Positions 1 through 8,643 of a DNA stretch of 64,000 nt are shown here, piece by piece (the first letter of the stretch is position 1; each line of letters opens with the position of its first letter). The DNA comes from CALAMC01 sp964459465 (GTDB lineage: Bacteria; Zixibacteria; MSB-5A5; GN15; PGXB01): positions 1-64,000 of the forward strand of contig CAYWLR010000007.1 of NCBI GenBank assembly GCA_964459465.1, read 5' to 3'. The position numbers and the translations under genes were made by a program. Below the pieces are notes generated by a model, which saw nothing but the letters and a program-made list of their open reading frames with translations, had not been told where the DNA came from and did no database searches.

Positions 1-29
1 GCATGATTTAATATAACAAACAATCATTC

Positions 30-50
30 CCACGGCAAGCCGTGGGCGAC
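30..50. repeat. Hairpin-containing 21-bp repeat, copy 1
   Basis: CCACGGCAAGCCGTGGG followed by CGAC. Positions 29-36 (CCCACGGC) and 39-46 (GCCGTGGG) form a perfect stem around a 2-base centre. The same 21 bp recurs at 234-254 with one mismatch. Confidence 0.55.
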
Positions 51-233
51 CGGCCGGTTGTTTTTGTGCGCGGCACACCCCTCGAAAACTCAGGAGGCCC
101 GTGGACATCTGCCGCCCACAAGAAGGGATTGGCGGCGGGCCTGAGGACCCGCCCTTCAAAGTTCAGGATCTACGACCGATCACAACGTACATGGCCGGTA
201 GCCCACCTTAAAGGGGGGCCACCTAAGCCATTG

Positions 234-254
234 CCACAGCAAGCCGTGGGCGAC
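234..254. repeat. 21-bp repeat, copy 2
   Basis: Direct copy of 30-50, offset by 204 bp, with one mismatch (A for G at 238) that breaks one pair of the stem. A dispersed intergenic element is the simplest reading. Confidence 0.5.
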
Positions 255-387
255 TCCCAATAGAAAAATCTCGAAAATCCGGCGAATTTTATAAGGCTAA
301 ATGCGCCAATATCAACGCCGTTAAACAATTCCGAGAGTTATAAAAGGGCCATTTGTGAAAAAAATAACTAAATCTCGATAAACCTGC

Positions 388-415
388 TTGACATTTTGCC
401 CGAAATTCATATTTT
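388..415 (+). promoter_or_regulatory. Candidate sigma-70 promoter of the atp operon
   Basis: TTGACA at 388-393 and TATTTT at 410-415 with 16 bp between them. The predicted transcript would start near 422 and give a leader of about 23 nt, holding AGGGTGGG at 431-438, ahead of the GTG start at 445. The -35 box coincides with an in-frame TTG, which argues against that TTG as the start of the first gene. Confidence 0.45.
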
Positions 416-444
416 CCAAATTTAATTTTAAGGGTGGGTGCCAC

Positions 445-693
445 GTGCCCGGATTTTTTAAGTCGCCGAAAGACGGAGGACGCAATCTTCGAACGGTCGG
501 ACTTCTCGGCGTCATTCCGCTGATGATAGGTGTCGGGCCGCTGGTCGGTTATATCATCGGCAACTGGCTCGACGGCAAGTTCGGCACCAAACCCTGGCTG
601 ATGGTTGTCTTTATCGCCCTCGGTTTCGGAGCGGCGGTCAAAGAAACCATAAAAATAATAAAAGAAGCTAACCGCGAATCCGAGGACGAATGA
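445..693 (+). CDS. atpZ: AtpZ/AtpI-family ATP synthase accessory subunit
   Basis: Small inner-membrane protein of about 82 residues with two predicted transmembrane helices. The AtpZ-type stretch GNWLDGKFGTKPW lies between the helices. Family members sit at the head of F-type ATP synthase operons and are thought to help c-ring assembly or cation supply. I place the start at GTG 445, after AGGGTGGG at 431-438, and not at the upstream in-frame TTG 388, which looks like a -35 box. The 3' end overlaps the next gene by 4 bp (ATGA), so the two are translationally coupled. Confidence 0.75.
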   Translation: MPGFFKSPKDGGRNLRTVGLLGVIPLMIGVGPLVGYIIGNWLDGKFGTKPWLMVVFIALGFGAAVKETIKIIKEANRESEDE

Positions 694-1106
694 CCGCGTC
701 GATGGACATATCTTTTATCGATCGGACATTGAAAACTACCGCCGTTCTGATTCTTTTGTTTCTGGCGTTGGGGTCATTGCACTTCCCGTTTTATGACGTG
801 CTGGCGGTCGTCTCCGGGGCGATCTGGTCGATTATCAATCTGTATTTTCTGGCGCTGTTGGTCAAGGCGACGATTCGTCCCGAAGGCCCGGATAAAGCGG
901 CCGCCCTGGTTTTTTTGTTTATCAAAGTTCCACTGTTGTATTTAGCGGGATATTTTCTTATAAAGGTTCCGATGTTCGGTGTGGGTTATCTGGTGATCGG
1001 TTTTTCGGTACCGCTCGCGGTCATATTTTTGAAAGTCCTGGGACGGGTGCTTCTGGGACTGGATAATAAAAAGCCCAACCATGAAAGCCAGCAGGAGGCT
1101 GCCTGA
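690..1106 (+). CDS. atpI: ATP synthase subunit I-like membrane protein
   Basis: A 138-residue protein with about four hydrophobic helices and short loops, placed between atpZ and atpB as AtpI-type proteins usually are. The sequence itself is weakly conserved, as is normal for this family, so the call rests on size, topology and position. It overlaps atpZ by 4 bp, and its TGA shares one base with the ATG of atpB. The probable role is assembly or stability of the F0 sector. Confidence 0.65.
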   Translation: MTASMDISFIDRTLKTTAVLILLFLALGSLHFPFYDVLAVVSGAIWSIINLYFLALLVKATIRPEGPDKAAALVFLFIKVPLLYLAGYFLIKVPMFGVGYLVIGFSVPLAVIFLKVLGRVLLGLDNKKPNHESQQEAA

Positions 1107-1978
1107 TGTTTATATACTATACTCATTTGATATGCATGGCTATCGCCAAGTGGATGCCGTTTGTTATCGCCACGACCACCGGAAGCGCCGAGCATGGCGA
1201 GACGGCGGCGCATGACGGCGGCGATAGCGGCGGTCATCACGACGGCCCGCCGCATCTTCCCAGTCTGGTCGGTCTATTGACCGGTAACCACGGCCCGGCT
1301 TATGAATGGGTCAATGTCATTTATGCCTTTGTCGCGGCCATCTTTCTGTGCATTATCGCCATGTCGGTGTATAAGAAACGTCAGATGATTCCCGGCCCGT
1401 TCCAGAATGCGGTCGAAATGCTGGTCGAAAGCATGTACAACTTCATGCAGACCATTCTGGGCAAGGAAGCCCGGCGGTACATCCCGTTTCTGGGAACGCT
1501 CTTTTTTTATATTCTGGTGATGAACTGGATGGGTATGGTTCCGCTGGGTCATTCCCCGTCGACCAGTCTGAATATAACCGTCTCGCTGGCGGTGATCGTG
1601 TTCTGTTATGCGCAGTACACCGGTATTCGGCGGCTGGGCATAGTCGGTTATCTCGACCATCTGGCCGGGTCGCCGCGCGACGCGGTTTCATGGATCATGG
1701 TTATCATCATGTTTCCGTTGCATATCATCGGAGAGCTGGCCAAGCCGTTGAGCCTGTCGCTTCGTCTGTTCGGCAATATTACCGGCGAGGATGTTTTGAT
1801 CGCGGTGTTTGTCGGACTGGGGGTGGCGATACTGTCGTTTTTGCCGGTCGGGTTGCCGTTGCAGTTTCCGTTTTATTTTCTGGGGCTGCTTCTGTCGACC
1901 ATACAGGCGCTGGTGTTTACGCTGTTGTCATCGATATATATACTGCTGATGCTTCCCCACGAGGAGCACGCGCATTAA
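1106..1978 (+). CDS. atpB: F0F1 ATP synthase subunit a
   Basis: Subunit a (290 residues) forms the ion half-channels next to the c ring. The late helix holds the essential arginine (R220) in SLRLFGN, and GELAKP lies just before it; these are the family hallmarks. A His/Asp/Gly-rich hydrophilic insert occupies roughly residues 29-50, before the first large hydrophobic block. Five to six transmembrane helices follow. It is the third gene of the atp operon. Confidence 0.96.
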   Translation: MFIYYTHLICMAIAKWMPFVIATTTGSAEHGETAAHDGGDSGGHHDGPPHLPSLVGLLTGNHGPAYEWVNVIYAFVAAIFLCIIAMSVYKKRQMIPGPFQNAVEMLVESMYNFMQTILGKEARRYIPFLGTLFFYILVMNWMGMVPLGHSPSTSLNITVSLAVIVFCYAQYTGIRRLGIVGYLDHLAGSPRDAVSWIMVIIMFPLHIIGELAKPLSLSLRLFGNITGEDVLIAVFVGLGVAILSFLPVGLPLQFPFYFLGLLLSTIQALVFTLLSSIYILLMLPHEEHAH

Positions 1979-2029
1979 CAAGATAAGAAGTAAAGTTAAA
2001 TAAAAGACCAAACGTATCAGGAGGACACA

Positions 2030-2263
2030 ATGGATTTTCAGGCAATGATCAGCTTGGGCGCCCCGATGGGCCTGGGTTTGGCCGCAGTGGGTTCGGCTTA
2101 TGGTATCGGTCGGGCGGTAGGCTCGGCCATGGAAGCCATGGGTCGTCAGCCGGAAGCGGCGGCCAAGATTCAGACCGCCATGATTATCGGCGCGGCCTTT
2201 ATCGAAGCTCTGACCATTTATGTCTTTATCGCTTTCTTCATTGCGATGGGCAAGGTAGGATAA
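2030..2263 (+). CDS. atpE: F0F1 ATP synthase subunit c
   Basis: A 77-residue hairpin of two hydrophobic helices joined by the RQP loop (residues 39-41), with the ion-binding glutamate E59 in helix 2 (FIEALTIY). The Gln of helix 1 and the Ser/Thr directly after the glutamate that mark Na+-type rings are absent, so a proton-coupled ring is inferred. A strong ribosome-binding site (AGGAGG) precedes the ATG. Confidence 0.97.
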   Translation: MDFQAMISLGAPMGLGLAAVGSAYGIGRAVGSAMEAMGRQPEAAAKIQTAMIIGAAFIEALTIYVFIAFFIAMGKVG

Positions 2264-2340
2264 TAAGTGCGAGGCGGAAACGGCCCGACCGGCACCGGTC
2301 GGGACCGCTTCCGGTAATTAACAAGCAAGACGGTGAGAAT

Positions 2341-2826
2341 ATGATAAGTCTTGAATGGCAACAACTGCTTACTCATGCCCTCGGTTTTCTGTTGACGTTG
2401 TGGGTTCTCAAGAAATTCGCCTGGGGTCCGCTGCTCAACCTCATGGACGAGCGCCGGAATAAAATTAAAGGCGAATTCGACCGAATCGAATCGGAGAAAG
2501 CGGCGACGGAAAAGATTAAAGCCGACTATGACAACAAACTGAAGAATATCGAGGCCGAGCGACGTCAGAAAATCGCCGAGGCGGTCCACGAAGCCAATAA
2601 GATGGCATCGGATATAAAAATGCATGCCCAGGAAGACGCGCGCGGGATTATCAACCGGACCAACGAACAGCTGGAGCGCGATATCGCCAAGGCCAAAGTC
2701 CAGCTCAAAGAAGAGATGGTCACCATCACGCTGATGGCGGCGCAGAAAATATTGCATGAAAAACTGGACGATGCCAAAGAACGGCAGCTGATAGGCAAAT
2801 TTATCGACAGTATTGAGAAGGCTTAG
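2341..2826 (+). CDS. atpF: F0F1 ATP synthase subunit b
   Basis: The peripheral-stalk subunit has 161 residues. One N-terminal membrane helix (about residues 9-28) is followed by a long charged amphipathic helix rich in Lys, Glu and Ala, which forms the dimeric stalk binding the delta subunit and F1. Only one b-type gene is present, so a b2 homodimer is expected. The stop lies 5 bp before atpH. Confidence 0.94.
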   Translation: MISLEWQQLLTHALGFLLTLWVLKKFAWGPLLNLMDERRNKIKGEFDRIESEKAATEKIKADYDNKLKNIEAERRQKIAEAVHEANKMASDIKMHAQEDARGIINRTNEQLERDIAKAKVQLKEEMVTITLMAAQKILHEKLDDAKERQLIGKFIDSIEKA

Positions 2827-2831
2827 ATGTT

Positions 2832-3380
2832 ATGCTCGCGCAACAGGTAGCCAAGAAATATTCCGGGGCGTTGCTCGAACTGGCCCAGGAGCACAATATA
2901 CTCGATAGGGCCTGGACGGAGTTCAAAGCCATCGGGGAGTTCCTTAAAAAGGACCGGACTTTTTTGGACTTCATGTCCGCGCCGCAGGTTCCCGGAGAAG
3001 CCAAAGACCGGTTGATAACCAAAGTTTTTTCGACGCGGCTGGAAAAACCGTTGTTCAATTTCATATTGTTTCTGGCCCGAAAGCGACGTATCAGCTTTCT
3101 GCCGGATATCATCGTGGAATTCGACCGGTTGGTCAAGGCCGAGAAGGGAATCATCCGGGCCACCTGTATCACGACAGCGAAAATACCCGAGGCCGAACGC
3201 CAGAGATTGATCGAAAAGCTGACGAAAAAGACGTCTTTGAAGGTCGAGCTGGACGAGAAAATCGACAAGAGCATTATCGGCGGTATGATTGTCATACTGC
3301 ACAATAAGATTATCGACGGTTCGCTCCGGCACGGGCTGGACCAGTTGAAAAACCGGCTGATGAAAGTGCGCGTTCACTGA
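2832..3380 (+). CDS. atpH: F0F1 ATP synthase subunit delta
   Basis: A 182-residue OSCP/delta subunit linking the b stalk to the top of F1. The N-terminus (VAKKYSGALLELA) and the C-terminal LDEKIDKSIIGGMIV region, matching the family's GG-containing signature, are typical. A second ATG at 2827 is out of frame, so the start is ATG 2832. About 165 bp without a gene separate it from atpA. Confidence 0.93.
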   Translation: MLAQQVAKKYSGALLELAQEHNILDRAWTEFKAIGEFLKKDRTFLDFMSAPQVPGEAKDRLITKVFSTRLEKPLFNFILFLARKRRISFLPDIIVEFDRLVKAEKGIIRATCITTAKIPEAERQRLIEKLTKKTSLKVELDEKIDKSIIGGMIVILHNKIIDGSLRHGLDQLKNRLMKVRVH

Positions 3381-3545
3381 TATTTGTCCGGGTATCAGGG
3401 CCGGCTTTTTTGAATAGATATTGTCGCCGTAAACGCGGCAAAGGTATAATGCCGGGCGCAAAAGAGTAAGCGCGAGGCGACGGCCAGGACGGAGAATGCA
3501 GGTTAAAGACGAAATAAAGTGTGTATTTGAATAGAGGTATTTACG

Positions 3546-5060
3546 ATGGGTTTAAATCCAGAAGAAGTCTCTTCAATCATAAAAAAAGAGGTTGAAGGGT
3601 ACGAGTCCAAACTGGAGATGGAATCGGTCGGGACGGTTCTCCAGGTTGGCGACGGTATTGCCCGTATCTGGGGTCTCGAAGACGCGATGATGTCGGAACT
3701 GGTGCAGTTTCCGAACGACATTATCGGCATGGTGCTGAACCTGGAAGAGGACAGCGTCGGTGTCGCCGTATTCGGGGATGTCCAGGCCGTCAAAGAAGGC
3801 GATACGGTTCGGCGGACCGGCAAGGTGGCGCAGGTTCCGGCCGGCAACGCGCTCATCGGCCGCGTCGTCAATCCGCTGGGTCAACCGCTGGACGGCAAGG
3901 GTCCGATTGTCACCGACAAATTCCGGGTTCTCGAAGGCAATGCTCCCGGTGTAACGCACCGTCAACCGGTGAAAGAACCGGTGCAGACCGGGCTCAAAGC
4001 CATAGACTCGATGATTCCGATCGGTCGCGGCCAGCGCGAACTGATTATCGGCGACCGCGGCACGGGCAAGACGGCGCTGGGCATCGACACGATTATCAAC
4101 CAGAAGGATACCGATTTATTCTGCATTTATGTGGCCATCGGGCAGAAAGCCTCGACCGTGGCCAAGGTCGTGAAAATCCTTGAGGATCATGGAGCCATGG
4201 AGTACACCACGGTCGTGGCGGCCAACGCCTCCGATCCCGCCCCCATGCAGTTTATCGCGCCCTATGCCGGTTGCTCCATGGGCGAAGAATTTCTTTACAA
4301 CGGCAAACATGTTTTGGTCATATATGACGACCTGTCCAAACACGCCTGGTCATACCGCCAGCTTTCTCTGTTATTGAGGCGCCCGCCGGGACGTGAAGCC
4401 TATCCGGGCGACGTATTCTATCTGCACTCCCGCCTTTTGGAGCGGGCGGCCAAGCTGTCCGATGAACGCGGCGGCGGGTCGCTGACGGCCCTGCCGATTA
4501 TCGAAACGCAGGCGGGCGACGTTTCCGCGTATATTCCGACCAACGTCATTTCCATTACCGACGGGCAAATCTTTCTGGAGTCGGACCTGTTTTATTCGGG
4601 GATACGTCCGGCCATCAACGTCGGCATATCGGTCTCCCGTGTCGGCGGCAACGCCCAGACCAAGGCCATGAAAAAGGTGGCCGGGTCGCTTCGTCTCGAC
4701 CTGGCGCAGTACCGTGAGCTGGCGGCCTTCGCCCAGTTCGGTTCCGACCTCGACGCCGCCACGCAGCGGCAGTTGACGCGCGGCGAAAAGATGGTCGAAA
4801 TTCTCAAGCAGGGGCAGTATGAACCGATGCCTCTGGCGCAGCAGGTGATAATTATCTGGGCCGGTGTCAACGGTTATCTGGACAGTATCCCCAAGGCGCA
4901 GTTGGCCGATTTCGAAAAGGGGTTGCATAAATACTGTGCCGATAAATATCCCGACATCGCCGAGTCGATTAAAAAGGAAAAGGTTCTGACGGATAGCACC
5001 GTGGCCAAGTTGAAGGAAGCCACGGAGAAATTTAAAGAGCAATTTACGACCAAAGGCTAA
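3546..5060 (+). CDS. atpA: F0F1 ATP synthase subunit alpha
   Basis: Non-catalytic nucleotide-binding subunit of F1, 504 residues, the usual length. It shows a beta-barrel N-domain, the Walker A motif GDRGTGKT (residues 169-176), the alpha signature PAINVGISVSRVG, and a C-terminal helical domain. The gene begins after a 165-bp gap and is followed 3 bp later by atpG. Confidence 0.98.
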   Translation: MGLNPEEVSSIIKKEVEGYESKLEMESVGTVLQVGDGIARIWGLEDAMMSELVQFPNDIIGMVLNLEEDSVGVAVFGDVQAVKEGDTVRRTGKVAQVPAGNALIGRVVNPLGQPLDGKGPIVTDKFRVLEGNAPGVTHRQPVKEPVQTGLKAIDSMIPIGRGQRELIIGDRGTGKTALGIDTIINQKDTDLFCIYVAIGQKASTVAKVVKILEDHGAMEYTTVVAANASDPAPMQFIAPYAGCSMGEEFLYNGKHVLVIYDDLSKHAWSYRQLSLLLRRPPGREAYPGDVFYLHSRLLERAAKLSDERGGGSLTALPIIETQAGDVSAYIPTNVISITDGQIFLESDLFYSGIRPAINVGISVSRVGGNAQTKAMKKVAGSLRLDLAQYRELAAFAQFGSDLDAATQRQLTRGEKMVEILKQGQYEPMPLAQQVIIIWAGVNGYLDSIPKAQLADFEKGLHKYCADKYPDIAESIKKEKVLTDSTVAKLKEATEKFKEQFTTKG

Positions 5061-5063
5061 GTT

Positions 5064-5930
5064 ATGCCGACTCTTCGCCAGGTAAAGAAAAGAATAAGAT
5101 CGGTCATATCGACGCGCCAGATAACCAAAGCCATGGAGATGGTGGCGGCGGCCAAACTGCGCAAGGCCCAGATGAAGATCATGCAGGTGCGGCCGTACTC
5201 GGAGAAACTGGATCATATCCTGATTCATCTGTCGGCCTCGGCCGGCGGCGAACTGATGCATCCGTTTTTCGAAACGCGCGAAGTCAAAAAGCGGTCACTG
5301 GTATTGATTACGGCCGACCGCGGTCTGTGCGGCTCGTTCAATTCCAATTTGATTTCCCGTGCGCGCGCCTGGCTTGCCGACAAAGACCCGGTCAACACCG
5401 ACCTTATCCTGGTGGGCAAACGGGGCCATGACTTTTTCAAACGCCGCAACTGGACCATCACCGCTCGGTTTGCCGACTGGGGTGGCAATCTGGATTATGG
5501 CAAGGCCCGCGATATAGTGGACCTGCTGACGAAGCGCTTTGTCGATGGCGAGACCGACGAAATTACGATGATCTACACGCAGTTTCTATCGACCACCCGG
5601 TATCGTATCACCGAAAAGATGTACCTTCCGGTGGAACGTCCGCAAATAGAAGGAAACCAGGCGGTGAATCAGGATTATATTTTCGAGCCGTCCCCGGTGG
5701 CCATCTTTACCGATCTGATGCCGCGCTATGCCTATACGAAAATGATCACGGCCCTGGCCGATTCGTTCGCCTCGGAACATGGCACGCGCATGATCGCCAT
5801 GGGGGCGGCGACGTCCAACGCCGGTGAGATGATAGATACTCTGACCTTGCAGTACAACAAAGCCCGCCAGGCGGCCATCACCAAGGAGCTCTTGGATATT
5901 GTCGGTGGCGCCGAGGCTTTAAAAGGTTGA
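5064..5930 (+). CDS. atpG: F0F1 ATP synthase subunit gamma
   Basis: Central rotor shaft of F1, 288 residues. The N-terminal helix with RIRSVISTRQITKAMEMVAA and the C-terminal helix with RMIAMGAATSNAGEMI are the paired coiled-coil segments of the family. A Rossmann-like middle domain contains TADRGLCGSFN. It sits between atpA and atpD in standard order. Confidence 0.97.
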   Translation: MPTLRQVKKRIRSVISTRQITKAMEMVAAAKLRKAQMKIMQVRPYSEKLDHILIHLSASAGGELMHPFFETREVKKRSLVLITADRGLCGSFNSNLISRARAWLADKDPVNTDLILVGKRGHDFFKRRNWTITARFADWGGNLDYGKARDIVDLLTKRFVDGETDEITMIYTQFLSTTRYRITEKMYLPVERPQIEGNQAVNQDYIFEPSPVAIFTDLMPRYAYTKMITALADSFASEHGTRMIAMGAATSNAGEMIDTLTLQYNKARQAAITKELLDIVGGAEALKG

Positions 5931-5971
5931 TGTGATAAAAAAAGCGATTGCGATAAACGGAGCGTATTTTA

Positions 5972-7375
5972 ATGGCTGATAACATCGGAAAAGTAGTGCA
6001 GATTATTGGACCGACGGTCGACTGCGAATTCAGTGCGGACAACCTGCCTGAAATCCTCAATGCCATCAAGATTGAGGATAAAGCGAGGAACATCGACCTG
6101 ACGGTCGAAGCGTCCATGCATATCGGCGACAACATGGTTCGGTGCGTGGCGCTGGCCTCGACGGACGGGTTGGTACGCGGCATGAAAGCGGTCGATACCG
6201 GGCAGCCGATTGCGGTACCGGTCGGGGTCAAAACTCTCGGACGCGTTTTCAGTTTGCTGGGTAAACCGATTGACGATCTCGGTCCCATGCCGGCCGACAT
6301 CAAGCACCTGCCCATTCACCGTCCCTCGCCGACTTTCGAAGAGCAGGACACGGCCACCGAAATTCTGGAAACCGGTATCAAGGTCGTGGACCTTCTGGAA
6401 CCGTACCCTAAAGGCGGCAAGGTCGGACTGTTCGGCGGCGCCGGTGTGGGCAAGACGGTGCTCATTCAGGAACTGATTCGTTCGGTCGCCACCGAGCATG
6501 GTGGCTATTCGGTTTTCTGCGGGGTCGGTGAACGGACCCGCGAGGGCAACGACCTCTGGCTGGAAATGAAAGAATCCGGCGTTATTGCCAAGACCGTCAT
6601 GTGCTTCGGTCAGATGAACGAGCCGCCGGGGGCGCGTCTCCGGGTCGGCCTGTCGGGACTGACCATGGCTGAATATTTTCGCGACGAAGAGCATCAGGAC
6701 GTACTCATTTTTATCGATAATATATTCCGTTTTGTCCAGGCGGGGTCGGAAGTCTCGGCGCTGCTGGGGCGCATGCCGTCGGCGGTGGGATATCAGCCTA
6801 CCCTATCTACCGAGATGGGCGCTCTGCAGGAGCGCATCACCTCGACCACGGCCGGTTCGATCACTTCGGTGCAGGCCATTTACGTTCCGGCCGACGATTT
6901 GACCGACCCGGCTCCGGCGACGACCTTTTCGCATCTGGACGCCACCTCGGTGCTGTCGCGCCAGATTGCCGAGCTGGGCATTTATCCGGCGGTCGACCCG
7001 CTCGATTCGACCTCGCGCATTCTCGACCCGCATATCGTGGGTGAAGAGCATTATAACGTGGCGCGCAAGGTGCAGCAGGTCCTCCAGCGCTACAAAGACC
7101 TTCAGGATATTATCGCCATTCTGGGTATCGATGAATTGTCTGAAGACGACAAGTTGATCGTGGCCCGGGCGCGCAAAATCCAGAAATTCCTCTCGCAGCC
7201 GTTCTTCGTGGCCGAAGCCTTCACCGGCAAATCGGGCCGCTATGTGAAGCTCGAGGACACCATTCGCGGGTTTAAGGAGCTGGTCGAAGGCAAGCACGAC
7301 CATGTTCCCGAGCAGTGTTTCTATATGGTCGGCGGGATCGATGAAGTGCTGGAAAATTACGAGAAGCAGAAATAA
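5972..7375 (+). CDS. atpD: F0F1 ATP synthase subunit beta
   Basis: Catalytic subunit of F1, 467 residues. It shows Walker A GGAGVGKT (155-162), the catalytic glutamate in GERTREGND (E187), and the beta signature PAVDPLDSTSR. The C-terminal lever carries DELSEDD, matching the DELSEED loop that contacts gamma. Confidence 0.98.
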   Translation: MADNIGKVVQIIGPTVDCEFSADNLPEILNAIKIEDKARNIDLTVEASMHIGDNMVRCVALASTDGLVRGMKAVDTGQPIAVPVGVKTLGRVFSLLGKPIDDLGPMPADIKHLPIHRPSPTFEEQDTATEILETGIKVVDLLEPYPKGGKVGLFGGAGVGKTVLIQELIRSVATEHGGYSVFCGVGERTREGNDLWLEMKESGVIAKTVMCFGQMNEPPGARLRVGLSGLTMAEYFRDEEHQDVLIFIDNIFRFVQAGSEVSALLGRMPSAVGYQPTLSTEMGALQERITSTTAGSITSVQAIYVPADDLTDPAPATTFSHLDATSVLSRQIAELGIYPAVDPLDSTSRILDPHIVGEEHYNVARKVQQVLQRYKDLQDIIAILGIDELSEDDKLIVARARKIQKFLSQPFFVAEAFTGKSGRYVKLEDTIRGFKELVEGKHDHVPEQCFYMVGGIDEVLENYEKQK

Positions 7376-7389
7376 GCGGGCATAAGAAT

Positions 7390-7794
7390 ATGTTTAAGCT
7401 CTCGATCGTTACACCGGAAAAAGTCTTTTATGAGGGAACCGTCAGTTCGCTGATCGTCCCCGGAAGCGAAGGTTATCTGGGCGTGCTGACCGACCACGCT
7501 CCCCTGATTACGGCGATTGTTCCGGGCAAGGTCATGTACCGCGACTCCGAAGGGCATGAACTAACTATGGCCGCATCGTTCGGTTTTTTTGAGGTGTCGG
7601 CCAATCATGCCACGCTTTTGGTGGACTCGGTGGAATTCGCTTCGGAAATCGATCTGGAACGCGCCCAAAAAGCCCTGGAGCGGGCCCGGCAGAGGATGGC
7701 CAATGAGGCGGGCAATATCGATCTTGACCGCGCCCACCGGGCCCTGGATCGAGCCCGCAATCGGATTAAAGTTGCCCGAGACGTCCAGCGGTAA
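7390..7794 (+). CDS. atpC: F0F1 ATP synthase subunit epsilon
   Basis: A 134-residue epsilon subunit. The N-terminal beta-sandwich (about 1-85, with GSEGYLGVLTDHAPL) is followed by a C-terminal helical hairpin rich in Arg and Ala. The hairpin appears to contain two similar segments (AQKALERARQR and AHRALDRARNR). It is the last gene of the operon and is followed by a terminator-like hairpin. Confidence 0.95.
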   Translation: MFKLSIVTPEKVFYEGTVSSLIVPGSEGYLGVLTDHAPLITAIVPGKVMYRDSEGHELTMAASFGFFEVSANHATLLVDSVEFASEIDLERAQKALERARQRMANEAGNIDLDRAHRALDRARNRIKVARDVQR

Positions 7795-7815
7795 CCCGCC
7801 TGCGAACATGGACTT

Positions 7816-7861
7816 AAAAAGCGTTCGGGGCCTTGCCCAAGGCTTGTCCGGGCGCTTTTTT
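7816..7861 (+). terminator. Probable terminator of the atp operon
   Basis: Outer arms AAAAAGCG and CGCTTTTT enclose an inner stem GCCTT-GCCC-AAGGC and are followed by a T run. The middle of the stem is imperfect. Confidence 0.55.
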
Positions 7862-7864
7862 GGC

Positions 7865-7891
7865 TTGACTTTCCCGGATCTTATTTATACT
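7865..7891 (+). promoter_or_regulatory. Candidate promoter of the yceD-rpmF-fab cluster
   Basis: TTGACT at 7865-7870 and TATACT at 7886-7891, with a 15-bp spacer (short). Predicted initiation near 7898 would leave almost no leader before the ATG at 7902, and no Shine-Dalgarno sequence precedes that ATG. Confidence 0.35.
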
Positions 7892-7901
7892 TTCGCTGTT
7901 T

Positions 7902-8408
7902 ATGGCTTTGGACTTGCGTGAATTTGCATCGTTTCCGGTTGATATAATTCTGGAAATGGAGCTGGATGATATGGAGGATTCGATATCTGGGGTGACTTTT
8001 CAGGAACTGGCGACGGTGAAACTGAATATACAGAAGATGAAAGACGAATATTTTTGTCATGGCGAGGTAGTTGCACCGGCCGAAATAGAATGTTCCCGGT
8101 GTTTGGAGCCGTATCATGACAAATTGCGCGGTGAATTGAATTTCGTCGTCAGAAGAATTGAAGCCCGACCGGTGATGTCGGCCGACGAAGGCGAAGAAGT
8201 GATATTGCTGAAGCCAAACGAGAATATAATCGACCTGCACGATCAAATCCGCCAGGCGTTGACGCTGGCGCTGCCGATGAAACCGATCTGCTCCGAGGAT
8301 TGCCGCGGACTGTGCCCCGAATGCGGGGCCAATCTTAATGAAGAAACCTGCGATTGCCGCAGCGATGATATAGATGAAAGATGGGAAGGTCTCAAGGACC
8401 TCTCCTGA
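7902..8408 (+). CDS. yceD: YceD/DUF177 family protein
   Basis: A 168-residue DUF177 protein. The family is tied to 23S rRNA metabolism and is nearly always found directly upstream of rpmF, as here. Visible marks are the CSRCLEP motif (C64, C67) and a C-terminal cysteine cluster (CRGLCPECGANL, then CDC), both suggesting metal binding. The start MALDLREF matches the family's usual opening, although no ribosome-binding site precedes it. It begins the fatty acid/phospholipid operon. Confidence 0.85.
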   Translation: MALDLREFASFPVDIILEMELDDMEDSISGVTFQELATVKLNIQKMKDEYFCHGEVVAPAEIECSRCLEPYHDKLRGELNFVVRRIEARPVMSADEGEEVILLKPNENIIDLHDQIRQALTLALPMKPICSEDCRGLCPECGANLNEETCDCRSDDIDERWEGLKDLS

Positions 8409-8436
8409 CAGACTGCAACACTAACGGGAATAAAAT

Positions 8437-8619
8437 ATGGCACTTCCAAAAAGACGTCACTCGCGCGCCCGGGGCCGCAGAAGAAGAACCCATTGGAAAC
8501 TTGCGGCACCGACGGTGGTCGAATGCGCCAACTGCAATCAGCCGACGCTGCCGCATCACATCTGCCCCCATTGTGGATGGTACAAAGGCGGCGTGGTGGC
8601 GGCACCCAAAGAATCTTAA
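8437..8619 (+). CDS. rpmF: 50S ribosomal protein L32
   Basis: A 60-residue basic ribosomal protein. The N-terminal MALPKRRHSR block and four zinc-binding cysteines as CxxC pairs (C30/C33 and C43/C46) define a zinc-ribbon type L32. The yceD-rpmF-plsX order is conserved across many bacteria. Confidence 0.96.
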   Translation: MALPKRRHSRARGRRRRTHWKLAAPTVVECANCNQPTLPHHICPHCGWYKGGVVAAPKES

Positions 8620-8643
8620 GAAAGCCTCGTATCCCTCCACAGT

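Larger units (their letters stand above)
1..387. other. Non-coding, hairpin-rich stretch upstream of the ATP synthase operon
   Basis: No convincing gene is visible; the short open frames here lack protein-like composition. The stretch contains several short inverted repeats: a perfect 8-bp-arm palindrome at 29-46, a GGCGGG...CCCGCC hairpin at 134-153, and a second imperfect copy of the first element near 234-254. It may be decayed intergenic repeat material or the tail of an upstream unit. Confidence 0.6.

Noticed and set aside
42..263. A 73-codon open frame in the first 300 bases.
   Set aside because: It runs through the hairpin repeats, has no ribosome-binding site and no protein-like pattern.
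2030..2263. A sodium-type ATP synthase c subunit.
   Set aside because: The helix-1 Gln and the Ser/Thr after the binding Glu that define the sodium type are missing; E59 is followed by Ala-Leu-Thr.
4371..5261. A 296-codon minus-strand open frame across atpA and atpG.
   Set aside because: A shadow of conserved subunit genes in a GC-rich third-position context; no domain or start signal.
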